DNA from: Cricetomys ansorgei
Taxonomy: Eukaryota; Chordata; Mammalia; Rodentia; Nesomyidae
Direction: 5' to 3'
DNA: 64,000 nt
Assembly (NCBI GenBank): GCA_026225945.1
Contig: JAMJFZ010001228.1
Coordinates: forward strand, 1,807,501 to 1,871,500
In this document: in pieces, positions 10,680-21,506 of the stretch
How the letters are laid out: each line of letters begins with the position of its first letter
Numbering within the stretch: position 1 is the first letter of the stretch
The notes under the pieces: generated by a model
What the model was told of the DNA's origin: nothing
What the model saw: only the letters and a program-made list of their open reading frames with translations
The model's database searches: none
Translations under genes and position numbers: made by a program

Positions 10680-11429
10680 TTTTATTCCTTTTTTGCTTAG
10701 ATGTGTACATCCCTGGAATATAAGCTGAACTAGATCTATATTGTACCTGGACAGTCATTCAAGTGAATTCTTTCTTTCAAAAATGGAAAGGAAAATCTTT
10801 TCAAAATTTTGTTTTTGTCGCAAAAAAAAAAAAAAAAATTCATAAGGAGGACTTTGATATATTCGAGGCACGGTTGCAAGTGTTGTATGGTTGCGAGAAA
10901 GGTGCAAACATACCTTCCTGAGGACCAGCCTGTACTTTGTGGGGGCAGGAGTTTAGCTTAATTAAGGAAGTTGCAACTTACCAGCATGTTCTGCATCCCA
11001 CCGGTCAATGGAACCCCTGTTGACCGAACACACTTGTTTAAAGTAAAAGCCAGAGCCCCTTTGACCTTTGAATACATTATCTGAGAGAGTTATGGTCAGC
11101 CGGCTCCCCAGATGACCCAAGCCTGCAGCTGCTCTGCCAGCTGGCTGTTACACGCTTGCAGCAGAAACCTTGGAGGGGACTGTCAGCCTCAGCAGATGCC
11201 TTATCGCAGAGTCCAGCTGATGCCCCACACAGAGTGAGCAGACTCTGTGCTCCGTGTGTGCTGACCTGATCCAATAGCTGAGTCTTTTAATGTAGCCCAG
11301 AGAGCACTTTATACTTGTGTTTTTGCAAAGGCGCAGGCTGTGGTCAGGTCAGTGGCCACTGGTGACGGCTGGATTGCAGACTATACATGCATTGTAAGGA
11401 ATTCCAGGTGTACATATCTTTTTTTTCAA
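10680..11429. other. single-copy block, CNE candidate
   Basis: Apart from A17 at 10822-10838, no repeat is seen. From about 10855 to 11340 the sequence is non-repetitive with retained CpGs ('tatattcgaggcacggttgc', 'ggttgcgagaaagg') and AT-rich motif clusters such as 'agcttaattaagg'. It lacks an open frame with coding character. Confidence 0.45.
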
Positions 11430-11650
11430 CATTTTGTTATATTTTATTATTTATTTGTGTGTGCGCGGGCATGTGTGTGTATGCGTGTGCACACACATGA
11501 GCATATGCATGTGGGTGCGCTCATGCCGCAGTGTGCTTGTGGAGGTCAGAGGACAGAAGAAGAATCAGTTTTCTGGGCTTTGGGGATTGAATTCAAGTCC
11601 TCAGGCTTGGCAGTAGGCACCTGTACCCACTGAGTCATCTTGCCAGCCCC
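11430..11650 (-). mobile_element. RSINE1-like SINE
   Basis: Starts with 'ttattatttatttgtgtgtg', then 'tgtggaggtcagaggacaga', 'ggggattgaattcaagtcct', head 'gagtcatcttgccagcccc'. Good preservation. Confidence 0.85.
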
Positions 11651-12141
11651 AAATGTCAATCTTTTTGGCTATGAGAAGGCACAAAAGGACTCAGCTTCTG
11701 CCAACAGGAACCAGGGCAGCATTAGAGGGAGCTATTGGATTGAATTAACGTGTGCAACCAGAATTGCTCAGAAGATAATGGACAGAAGCAGCTTGGTTTA
11801 TGTATTTACTGATTTGTAAAACAGCTAAGACTAGAGCAAGTGTACTATAGGTCAAAGTTCAATACTAGGGAGAAACAGACAATCCTATCAGTGAATGGCT
11901 TGGCTTAGCAGACTGTGTGGGTGGGGTCATTAGCCAGGTCCTGCATCTGTTCCTGAATGAAATGCTATTTAACTCTCTGGAGAAGTTAACTTACATCCAA
12001 ATGAAAATGTAAAAATATAATTGTTCCCTACTCAGTTTGAAAACTGTAAAACTTCACCTCTAACAGAGTACTTATAGAGAAAAGAATCTATTTGGATGAT
12101 AGAATTACAAGGCTGCATACTATTAAAATAACCTAACCAAA
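11651..12141. other. single-copy sequence
   Basis: AT-rich, no repeat or coding signal seen. Confidence 0.4.
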
Positions 12142-12453
12142 GGCTTGGGAGGTGGCTCACTGGGTAAGTACTTCCCACACGAGTAAAAGGACCTTATTCT
12201 GAATTGCCAGGACCATGTGAGAGTCAGCTGTAGCAGTGTACATCTGTAACCCCGGTGTTCCTGCAATAAGTGGGAAGATGGAGACAGGATGTCCCCTGGA
12301 AGCTCATGGCTAGCTAGCTCGAGTATGCTGCAGAGAAGAGCAAAGGAACCCGATCACAAGCAGGGGGGAAAATGACCCACAGCAGAGGTTATAATCTGAC
12401 TACTGCATGCGTACCAGTAGATGTGAGTCCCCTATTTACAGTATGCGCGCGCG

Positions 12454-12493
<40 letters not shown>

Positions 12494-12500
12494 AATAAGT
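12142..12500 (+). mobile_element. B4-type SINE with (GC)9(AC)14 tail
   Basis: Head 'cttgggaggtggctcactgg', body 'tacatctgtaaccccggtgt', then a CA-rich tail that has grown into a 47-bp perfectly alternating purine-pyrimidine tract at 12444-12490. Confidence 0.78.
12444..12490 (+). repeat. alternating (GC)9(AC)14, Z-DNA-type tract
   Basis: The alternation is visible directly. Long GC/AC alternation is the classic sequence class that adopts left-handed DNA under negative supercoiling. Confidence 0.93.
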
Positions 12501-13006
12501 GGAAAGGAAAGGAAATGACCTACGAACAGAGAGAAGCTATGTAAATGAGACCTTCTGTGTGTTGTGGGTAGGTTACAGTATGGAGGCTGGAACACATGTT
12601 GGATAGCCTAAACTCTATGAAAACTAACTCAATAGTGGACCTGAATAAGGAAGTTGGTTTTTATAGTGTATTTTTACTTTTTGGTCTGCCAAGGCATGAG
12701 CCGAACCCATCCCCCACTGCATCCCTCTCTTTTTGTCCTTTGCCGCTCAGTGGTAATGGGGTTACAGGGTGGCCCCCAGGGCAAAGGATTCCACTTGAGT
12801 TATTTACCATGAGAAAATCAAAGGGAACACATGAAAAGTGTTTTAATCTCAGAAAATCAAAAGGCAGGCTCAGTTTGGAGTGACACCTTAATCTTTGAGT
12901 TACATGGATGTATACATATAGATCACCAATGGAATCAGTCGGTCTACAGAATTTCAGTTTGTGTCCATTAGACCTTGTCCAATCCCTGCTTCATAAATAA
13001 CTCCTG
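12501..13006. other. single-copy sequence
   Basis: No repeat family recognised. A 95-codon open frame (12596-12883) has no recognisable domain. Confidence 0.4.
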
Positions 13007-13014
13007 GCGCGCGC

Positions 13015-13059
<45 letters not shown>

Positions 13060-13068
13060 TGTGCGTGC
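13007..13068 (+). repeat. alternating (GC)n(GT)n tract
   Basis: GC alternation (13007-13017) runs into GT to 13052 and then a slightly interrupted GT/GC end. A second Z-DNA-type tract 0.5 kb from the first. Confidence 0.93.
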
Positions 13069-13144
13069 TTTTAACTCACTGCATTTTTAGAACTCACTGT
13101 ATTTCATGTAACTTCTAAATTATGATAAAAATTATGATAAGAAT

Positions 13145-13190
13145 GGTGTGACATTGGGAAGGTCATTGATCTTTCTTGGAAGCCACTACA
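13145..13190 (+). mobile_element. MIR core fragment (tentative)
   Basis: 'gtgtgacattgggaaggtca' followed by 'ttgatctttcttgg' resembles the MIR core region. Very short. Confidence 0.35.
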
Positions 13191-13381
13191 AGTGGTTCTG
13201 CTTTCATAGATGACTCCTACCCATTATGTTCTAAGTCCCAAGGCCGCCAGGATTGGCACGTGTCCTTGTGTTCTTGGTTTCCCTACAGTGTTCAACCCTG
13301 GACAAACTGCACAAACTCAGCCAACCTCTGAGATCACCAAGTCTTCAACTGCCATTTTAAAGTCGATGACAAAGACTAGAG

Positions 13382-13535
13382 CAGTGATTCTCAACCTGGG
13401 GGTTATGACCCCCTTTGGGAGTTGATCGACCTTTTCACCAGGGTCACCAAAGACCGTGAGTCTTTGTTGGAGTCACCACAAGATGAGGAACTGTATTAAA
13501 GAGTTGCAGCATTAGGAAGATTGATGTTCTAGTGT
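13382..13535 (+). mobile_element. URR1-type hAT fossil, internally deleted
   Basis: Starts 'cagtgattctcaacctgg' and ends in the URR1 3' part ('gtcaccacaagatgaggaac', 'gttgcagcattaggaag'). About 70 bp of the middle is missing relative to the copy at 56.3 kb. The 3' terminal inverted repeat is degraded. Non-autonomous rodent hAT-Charlie-group element. Confidence 0.85.
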
Positions 13536-14580
13536 CTGTTGGGACATGCCAGGTAACATACATAGTGAAGCTGGCTGGGAGCAGGAAGGGCAACATGGAG
13601 ATTGAGGGGATTACAATGCCTGCCTTGTGGATTCAGGCATCCGTCTGCTTCTGTGACCAGAGTTGTCAAGGATGGAGCCTGGGCTCTGACAGCCGTATCT
13701 TCAGTAGCCAGGCAAAGAGATGAGTAATAGGAAAGGGCAGAGAAAGGAGTATGAAACCACACTGGGAAGAGGAACAAATAAAGCGAGGGATGTCTGCCGT
13801 CCCTGAGATGAGGCTGAGGTTTAAATAGAGGGCAAGATCTATGTGTAGCTAAGCAGTCCTAGCCAAGGAATGGCTCAGCACATCTCTGAGCCGTCCATGG
13901 TCTGTGTACCATTCTCCCCTGCAAATTGATCTGACAAGTTTATCCTCCTTTGGCTGTCCCTAGGCTTCTTCTTTCTCCTTCTTCTAGCGTGAGATTCATG
14001 GAGGGGAGGATTCCAATTTCTTGGGAATTTCATTGTTTCAGTAGTCTGATAGTCCAAGAGAGGGGCACAAGTCTGTTTCAAATTCCTGCCAGGAGGGTTA
14101 GAAACTTGTTGAGAGATACAGCTTGCCTTGTTGTTCCTTCCTGGACACCATCCCTGTCTTCCAGTTTGAATCCTCCCTGGTTTAGGCTTATCCTCTCTCA
14201 CGTTCACCCCTCATCCTGCTATCCATCTGTCTCTACACATTGATGTGTACACATCAGTCTTCTCTTGTGTTTAATCTCAGTTGGCTCCACACGTGTCCTC
14301 AGGCAGCCTGACTCTGCAGGCTCTGCCCTCGAAGCTCTCTGGGATTACAGGCTGATCCAATATATTCCTTCTCAGCTCCTTTCTTCCTCTAAAGCCAAAC
14401 CATTTTAAGCTGCTTAACTTTTTAGAGCAACCAAATTTCTCCATTGACAATTCTCATTCCATGAGTGGTTAGGCAGAGTTATCTCTGGATGGTCACTTCT
14501 GCACACACTTGGGACCATCACTGCATCCAGCAGTACCAGAGCCTCTGAAAATGTTGGGGGTTGTTTTGTGCAGTGCCTGG
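13536..14580. other. unassigned block
   Basis: About 1 kb that I could not assign. It has no strong SINE or LTR landmarks and no convincing exon. Opposing open frames of about 110 codons (13875-14207 minus, 13950-14243 plus) overlap each other, typical of chance frames. Confidence 0.4.
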
Positions 14581-14858
14581 CCATTGGACTACAGAGATGA
14601 CTCAGCGATTAAGAGCTCTTGCTGCCATTGGACTACAGAGATAACTCAGTGATTAAGAGTACTTGCTGCTCTTGCAGGGGGTCTGAGTTCAGTTCCCAGC
14701 ACTTCTGTTAGGCAGCTCACAACTACCTATAACTCTAGCTCCAGGGGATCTGATGCCCTCTTCTGGTCTCTTCAGGTACCCACAGCCATGTGTCATTCAC
14801 ACAACACAGACACACATACCCCAACACATAATTAAGACTAAAAAAAAAAAAAAAAAAA
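14581..14858 (+). mobile_element. B3/B2-type SINE with duplicated head
   Basis: Sense SINE with 'gagttcagttcccagca' (B-box region), 'gatgccctcttctggtctct' and an A18 tail. Its first 44 bp occur twice in tandem (14581-14624 and 14625-14668) with four differences. Because the unit includes 'ccatt', which is not SINE sequence, the duplication probably arose after insertion. The A-box region is therefore present twice. Confidence 0.85.
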
Positions 14859-15849
14859 GGAACTTCTGGCTTTCTAATTATGCTGGTGAGTGTTGATCTC
14901 ATGTAAAGTTTAACATGTTAAATCTTTGAAAGATGTGGCTTAATTTAGAGATAATCACCATTGTGGAATGAACAAGGGTTAAGAGTCTAGAAAGGCTTGG
15001 GTTACCCTTACAGGGAAAGCATCTCCATCAAAATTCCTGTGTATACTTTGTCATGGCTTTGTTACAAAGAATTTTTAATTCTTGACTAAAAAGGAAAAAG
15101 AGACTTGAGCCTCTGAGATGCTTGGTTGCTGTCTTTCGTGTAAAGCAATGGGTGGGGAACTGGAAAGACAGACAACAGCCCTTCCCTGAGCTTGTACAAC
15201 AGGAAATGAGGACTGTTCTTCATGCCTGCTTGCCAGAGCATGCTTATTTAATAAATATTTACATAAGACTAGGGAAATCTGGTCTGAGGTTTGCTTTCAC
15301 ATCAGCCAGCAGCAAGACTTGTGGAGTTGTCTTGTCATGTCAAAAAGAACTGTGCTTTTTATGACCAAGCTGATGCAGGACCCATCTCTGAGCCTCGGAG
15401 TTTGGTTTCAATAGTGATTCTTCACATTAGCTTTTGCTGTAGTAGCAGCTCAGAAAACGTGTGGTGGCTTATAGTAGCCAACAGTTATTTCTCAGTTGTG
15501 GCTGTGCTGTGTCCCCACTAGGCTAGGCTGGGCTTGAAGCCAGGCTGCTGCATAGGGTTGGATCTATTCTTCTGATCTTATCTCAGGGGTCATATTCTGT
15601 AACAGTCAAGCCAGCTACTGCTGTTGTTCCCCTGGCAGAGGCAGGATCTCAAGATCAGCAGGCAAAAGGCTCTGCCTGGAACTGGTACCCAGGCATGCCT
15701 ACCTGTGTAAATAGTGTGGTAAGAATTGGTGTACATTTCTCCCACTGCAGGAGTAGAGAGAGAAGGAGAGTCCTTAGTAGGTCATGTGACTATCACCCTC
15801 TAAGCCAAATGACAGGGATGCTCAGTATCTTCTAGCCTGAGTGATGCTC
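14859..15849. other. single-copy block with an ancient-repeat-like stretch
   Basis: 14880-15410 shows no repeat. From about 15430 to 15800 the 'cttttgctgtagtagcagct' and 'gtggtggcttatagtagcc' phrases resemble a eutherian repeat whose name I cannot fix. No coding signal. Confidence 0.35.
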
Positions 15850-16219
15850 TGTTAGTTACTTCCCTCATTGCTGTCACAGACACCTAACAGGAAGCAGCTT
15901 AGAGGAGAAAGGGTTTGTTTGGTTTACAGTTCAAGGGGATACAGTTCATCATTGTGAGACAGGCAGGGTGGCTGGGGTGTAAGGCAACTGGCCACATTGC
16001 ATCCACTATCAGGAAGCAGAGAGAGATGAATGCTGGTGCTCAGCTCCCTTTCTGCTTTTTATTGAGTCTAGGATCCCATCTGATACAGGGGTGCTGCTCA
16101 CATTCAGGGTGGGTTTTCCCACCTCAATTAACCTAATCTAGAAAATTCCCCCACAGATAAGCCCACAGATGTTTCCCTGGTAACTGTCCATCTTACCAAG
16201 TTGATAATCAATAATGAGC
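15850..16219 (-). mobile_element. MT/ORR1-like MaLR solo LTR
   Basis: Clear antisense copy: 'aggaagcagcttagaggaga', 'ggccacattgcatccactat', 'gaatgctggtgctcagctcc', 'cctcaattaacctaatctag', 'taccaagttgataatcaata'. The best-preserved member of this family in the window. Confidence 0.82.
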
Positions 16220-16429
16220 CATTCTTAGATGTCAACCAGTACGCTTTGGAAGCATTAACTAAGTAGTGTGAATCACCCTACATTTATGAGATGGGAGTGA
16301 GTCAAATGTAGAGGGAATAAGCATTGGATTGGCGGATTTTATAGGCTCAGAGAGGAGAACCGATGTCAGCTGCAGAAGGCATGTACATGTAGTGTAGAAC
16401 AGTATTCAGAGAGAGATGCACAAACAATG

Positions 16430-16692
16430 TAGGCTCCATCAGTGTCTATGAGGGAACATGCCCAAACCCCCAAGGATACCCGAATCCCAGAATGCACAAG
16501 TCACTCATATATAATGGCAGAACATTGGGAGATAACCTGTGCATGTCCTCCTAGATACTCTAAATCACCCTGAATTACCTGTACCCAATGCAGTGCACAC
16601 GCTGTATAAATAACTGTTATCGCGTGTTGCTTAGGAAAGAAGAATGAGGAACACGATCATGAAGTGTTCAGTACAGGCATGACTTTTATCTG
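16430..16692 (+). mobile_element. Tigger/MER2-group-like DNA transposon fossil
   Basis: 'ggatacccgaatcccagaat', 'cactcatatataatggcaga', 'gataacctgtgcatgtcctc', 'gtataaataactgttatcgc' and 'tgttcagtacaggcatgac' follow the order of an old non-autonomous eutherian mariner-class element. No transposase is present. The exact subfamily needs a library search. Confidence 0.6.
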
Positions 16693-16704
16693 AATAGTTT
16701 AAGT

Positions 16705-16894
16705 TTTAAGGATTAATTTTTAGAAATGATGCGTATATACTTGTGCATGTGAGTGAAGATACACACTAAGGCCAAAGGCACCGAGTCCTTCTGGACCTGG
16801 GATTACAAGCATTTATTAGCCACCTAATGCGGATGCCGGGAACCTCTGCAAGAGAAGTACGTGGTCTTAACTGCTGAGCTATCTTTCCAGCCCT
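16705..16894 (-). mobile_element. B3/B2-type SINE, degenerate
   Basis: Antisense: 'acctgggattacaagcattt' in a diverged middle, then 'gaacctctgcaagagaagta' and head 'gagctatctttccagccct'. Confidence 0.65.
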
Positions 16895-18309
16895 GTCTGA
16901 GTATTTTTAATCAGCAGCAGTTTTAACATGTACTCGTGCAGAAGGCTGTGTGCATAAAAAACAAAGAAGCAGAGTAGGGATTTAGGTCAGGGGCGGCAGC
17001 GAGCACAAGCACAGGCCCCGGTGGGTTCCATCCAGAGAACTGAGAACAACGGATACAAAATTGCCGCCATCAAAGCTAATAAAAGTGTAGCAGCATTGGA
17101 CACATTGTTCTGCGGTGCTCCACACTGCTTAGAGGAAAAGCCAAGGCTTCTGCTTGTCCCTCTTTTAGACATGGCTTCAGTCAACTGTTTGGCCATCTCT
17201 CAACATTAGGTTGAAGGAAAATACATTAGTTGACCAGACCCTGTCCCTAGCCTTGCGTAGACTACAGTGCTACCCACATCACTCATGCTTGCTGGGTCCT
17301 CGGGTTTTTCAGTTTGTAACACAAAGGCTGTATAAACAGCCTGCGAAGCCTACACACTAAGGAGTAAGGACAGGTGGGGTCTACACCTGCTCCCACCACC
17401 ATGATACTGGATAATCCCCTCTGTCTTTTCCTTCCTACACACATATAAGATCAAGATCACCTGTATGTGTGTACAGGACACTTGTTTTTAATTCTATCTC
17501 AGTGCTTGCTTTTCCCTCCTGTGTCTTCTATGATTTCAAGCTGACCAAAACACTTCCCCTTTAGTTGTTACATTCTCTGTATTTTGGGCTTTGTTTGCAC
17601 ACAGCACTTTTTAATTTTGCTCATGGTTGCCTCAGTTTGACACAGATTTCGAAACAGCCAGGGAGGACCTCCGGGGACGTTCATTCACAGCACTGAACTC
17701 TAAGATGTCCCGAGCTCAGCTTGTTAAGTATGAGGCATACTTACTGCCTGGGGTGGAAGGGGGTGCGTTCTGCAGGATTCAGCGCCTTCTCCTCCACTAA
17801 CTCACCCACCCCCATGGTACCCATCTTCCCTGGCTTGCCTAATTGTTTTGAATGCTGTGGTAAATGGATTATTCTTAAATGGAAGCCTGGGCAAATCTGG
17901 TTTGGACTAGAAGTCACTCAAGGATTTAAAAGAAGCCAACAGAAGGGACTAGGATTAGTTTGTTTGTTCTGTTTTCAGATTGTGTACAGATAAGCCCCAA
18001 GGGAAAACAACACAGTTATCCCGAGAGCAAACATTTCTGTGTTTCTAAGAAAACTTGACATATCTTCTCTTACGTGTAATCTAACAAAAGGGCTTCCTTC
18101 CTTGCAAGTTCAGGCTGAGTTCCCAGAGCCCTTCGTTCATCTGGAATACATGACGGATGAGCACGCCTTCTTGGGCCCTACCTCTCCATGCTTCACAGAA
18201 ATAGTAAGTGTTTAGCTTTTGGGCAAGATAGATGAGCTGCATTGAATAGTAGGGTCAAAACGCAGCTTCCTGCTTGAGACAGTGTTTTCCGTGCCAACCC
18301 AGGAAGCTC
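16895..18309. other. long single-copy block
   Basis: About 1.4 kb without a recognised repeat. 16985-17215 carries CpGs ('gtcaggggcggcagcgag', 'attgccgccatcaaagc') and a 62-codon open frame, but I see no splice-site pair or domain. 17640-17790 also holds several CpGs. CNE or an unrecognised exon cannot be separated here. Confidence 0.4.
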
Positions 18310-18742
18310 AAAGCTGTCAGAAAGTTTGATACCCATCAAAAACTGTACTACAAAGAAATATGACAGAAATTTCAGGAAAATGGGTGGAACTGGAAAGGAT
18401 TACATCAAGTGAGGCGATCCGGATCCAGAAACAGGAGCACTGCATTTTCTCTGCCATGCGTGGATAAAAGTCAGATGGAAGTGTTGGTCGAAGTCGGGAA
18501 GCTGGAGATGGGCCTATGAGAAGGTAAAAATGAGGCCTGAAGGGAGAGGGGTGGGGAGGGTAACTGAATGCACACGATCTGAATGCGGAAGGGGACATAC
18601 TGGGGACAGAAGGGGAGAAGCTGGATGGAGGCAGGGAGAGGAGGGAATGGGTGTGGGCGCGTCAGAGAAAACGAAGTATATCTAAAAATGGCATAAAGAA
18701 ACCTACATTGCAAGCTAATAAAAAAAGAAAATGAATTTTAAA
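18310..18742 (+). mobile_element. Lx-like LINE-1 3' end
   Basis: The end of ORF2 and the 3' UTR of an old rodent L1: 'atgggtggaactggaaagga', then 'gtgaggcgatccggatccag' and 'ccatgcgtggataaaag'. A G-rich UTR and the terminal 'aataaaaaaagaaaatga' A-rich end follow. Severely 5'-truncated, no intact reading frame. Confidence 0.75.
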
Positions 18743-19385
18743 CATCCGAATTGCACTCCTGACAAGCATCTGCCCTCACTCCGGAGGAGTGAAGGAAGGA
18801 TTGGGCTTGCCAGAACCAGGAACAGGGTGTATTAGAGCTTCAATTTGGACTTCTTTGCTTTAAGAGGAGCTAAATTCCAGGGCCAGTGCTCTCTGGGGTT
18901 TTTAATCTTTTAACCCGGGGCCTTCCCTTTCCAAGTCTAAGAGGGGACTGCAGTTTCTGGGCAGGAAGCACTGCCTGTGCTCCCACCCCAGATGGAGAGA
19001 CTTTCATCTTTCATTGCCTTCCTTAGTCACTAAGTCCTTTTCCTTAACTGCTTGTTGCTGTTACTTGCTCTTGTGATCTTTCTGTCTCTTATCTCCATTA
19101 TTTCCTCCCTCCTTTCCCTTTTCCTTTATTACTTCTCCCCCCCTTCCCTTGCTCCTTTTTTGATTGCCTGTTTTAGCAAAATGAAACCACAGCATGAGTG
19201 AATGAGGCAGATCCAACTGCGGTCAAAGCCATGGGCCTGGAAGGCTTCCGGCCTCCCTTAGTTTCCTCCTGTGTTAGATATTTAGGTCCTTCCTTGCCCA
19301 CTTAATTTTTTTAAAGTGAAACCAGAGCCTCACCCTTAAAGAGTGTCAGAGTTTATTCTTGAGCCAAATATGAATGGCCATACAT
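18743..19385. other. single-copy block
   Basis: No repeat recognised. Pyrimidine-rich at about 19085-19165. No coding signal. Confidence 0.4.
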
Positions 19386-20141
19386 GGTGACCAGTTTTTG
19401 TGTCAAGTTGACATAAGCAAGATCATCAGAGAGGAAGGAACTTCAATTGAGACAACTGATCTATAAGATTGGGCTGTAGGCAAGCCTGTAGGGAATTTTC
19501 TAGTGATTGATATAGAGTTCCCAGCTCACTCTGCACAGTGGCACCCCTGTGTTGGGGAAGTTTATTTTTAGTTATGTTTGAAATTGTTTTATGCACTGTT
19601 GGATGAGGGGCTATCCTAGGTCTAAGGCGTTTTGTATTGTTTAGACGTGTTGGATTTCTGTGGGGGTTGTCTAATTGCTAATGATCTGCATGTGCTATCA
19701 GTAGAACACCTGAGGGGTTCTGAAAGAATAAATACACCTGAACTCAGATGCTCAGAGTTCCACTGTGAGTATGGCACTGGCCAGGATGGTGGTTCCCTCT
19801 GCTGAGGTCTGGAAGGGTTTGCTTTTATGAAATATGCCTCCTTGTCTTCCTTGCTGAGATACCTCAGCAGCAGAAACATACTGCTACACCCCTGGGCTGG
19901 TGGTCCTGAGTTCTATACAAAAGCAGGCTGAGCAAGCTGTGAGGAACAAGTCAATAAGCAGCACCCCTCCATGGCCTGTGCATCAGCTCCTGCCTCCAGG
20001 TTCCTGCCATGCTTGAGTTCTTGTCCTGGCTTCCTTCAGCGGTAGGATATGTTGTGGAAGTGTAAGCTACATAAATCCTTTCCTCCCGAAGTTACTTTGA
20101 GTCATAGTGTTTCATCACAGCCAGCCCTAACCAAGGCACCA
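19386..20141 (+). mobile_element. MT-like MaLR LTR, split by a younger LTR
   Basis: Sense LTR in two pieces, 19386-19549 and 19895-20141. It runs from 'tgtcaagttgacataagcaa' through 'gctggtggtcctgagttcta', 'caagtcaataagcagcaccc' and 'gtgtaagctacataaatcct' to 'ccctaaccaaggcacca'. Removing the insert and one 6-bp duplication restores the 'cacccctgggctgg' junction typical of the family. Confidence 0.8.
19550..19888 (+). mobile_element. solo LTR with TG...CA ends and 6-bp target duplication
   Basis: A 339-bp element beginning TGTTGGGG and ending CTGCTACA, flanked by perfect 'cccctg' copies at 19544-19549 and 19889-19894. AATAAA at 19727 sits in the middle. A 6-bp duplication is usual for ERVK-type (class II) insertions. 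A diverged relative lies at 32445-32773. The family name is unknown to me. Confidence 0.85.
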
Positions 20142-21010
20142 TGGCCTGGGTACAGGACTCAGCCCCGAATACCATAGTTCAGCCTGGTAACAGTTTCATG
20201 GAATGTTTTTAGTATAGTATCAAAATAAAAAAATCTGTAAAACAAAAAGCTTTTCAGATACATTGTTGGGACTTTCAGGTAGATAACAAAGGAGGGGGAT
20301 GTCTGCTAGAGGCCTCAGGAGTTACATGAAGACATGCTTAGCCTCTGGGTTTGTGGAGGGCGGGGAGGGACATGTTAGTGTACTCCAGAATGTTTCAAAA
20401 GATGTTAAGTCAGACACAGAGGTGAACATAAAGTCGCTATTAAGGACACTAAAGATAGCCCAAGATAATTTGGCTCCAGACTTGCAATATCCCAACTCTT
20501 CACTTCCGTTCAAGTTAATCGGCCTTGTGGGGTCTTTAACATGGGTGGGCATGGATTTTGTCTCCTCTGGGAACTTCAGTTCATAATTCCAAAGAACTGA
20601 ACTCTAGTTCTTCAGAGCAAGCCCTCCCTCTTCAGTTCATTTCTGCATCTGTTCTCACATTCGTGGTCTTCTAAAAGCATTCTAAAGGCCCATCAAAAGG
20701 ACCCCATGTTTTTAGTGCAGATCCACAAGGTTAAATGAAAAGAAATTGTCCTTTTCCATCTGGGATTTCTGGGCAAGTCACATGACCAATCTCTATTGGT
20801 CCTCAAATCAGAGTGTCCAAGAGACCTTCTTCCTCCCAGGTGCTTGTTTCTTGATGAGAAAGGCGATGCGATGTCATAAGATATTAGCATCAGGGAGACC
20901 TGATGGGATAGAGCTCTGCAGAGAGTGCTTCCCAAGAGGTCTTTGATTTGGGAGTTACATAGTAGCTATTCTCCCAAATTTTGAATGCCATCAAAGGAAC
21001 AGTGGCTCAT
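20142..21010. other. single-copy block with a MIR fragment
   Basis: No rodent repeat seen. About 20755-20850 resembles a sense MIR core ('gatttctgggcaagtcacat', 'ccaatctctattggtcctc'). Overlapping open frames at 20.3-20.6 kb on both strands have no domain. Confidence 0.4.
20755..20850 (+). mobile_element. MIR fragment
   Basis: The core word 'gggcaagtcac' and the following pyrimidine-rich 'ctctattggtcctcaaat' match the MIR order. Confidence 0.5.
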
Positions 21011-21506
21011 TGGTTCTCTAGCGGAACAAAAATGATAGAAGGAACACACATCAGAGGGGGGATTTATTAGACTGCCTTATATACTATGGTCTGGGTAGTT
21101 CAACAATGGCTGCCCCACACAGAAGAGGCTGAGAGCCTCATAGCTCCTCAGTCCATGTGACTGGATGCCTCAGTCATCCCAGCATGATCTGAAGGTCTAG
21201 GGGAGTCCTGGAGTGCTGTTGGAAAGTGTTGGAAGCCTGAAGAAGATGGATTCTGATATCAATAAGGGACAACATCAGAAGCAGGAATGGCAACAGGATA
21301 GATGGACTAGCCAGCGAGAAGTGGTCAGTGAGGCAGAAGGCAAAGCTTTTCCCTCAGACTTCCTGTGATCCTGGCTTCCACGCAAAGATGCCAGCGTGTT
21401 TAGGGTGATAAATTGACCAAGAAAAACTCCTCACAGGTGTTTCCAGCAGCCTAGCTCTTAGTTGATTCCAGACCCAGTCAAGTCAACAACCAAGATTAGC
21501 TCTCAC
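21011..21506 (-). mobile_element. MaLR-type solo LTR, longer subtype
   Basis: Antisense: 'tggttctctagcggaacaaa', 'gggggatttattagactgcc', 'tcaacaatggctgccccaca', 'gtccatgtgactggatgcct', 'cagtcaagtcaacaaccaag'. A different subtype from the other antisense LTRs of the window. Confidence 0.75.

Noticed and set aside
17975..18000. Splice acceptor-like 'ctgttttcag'
   Set aside because: Isolated match with no open exon or donor downstream.
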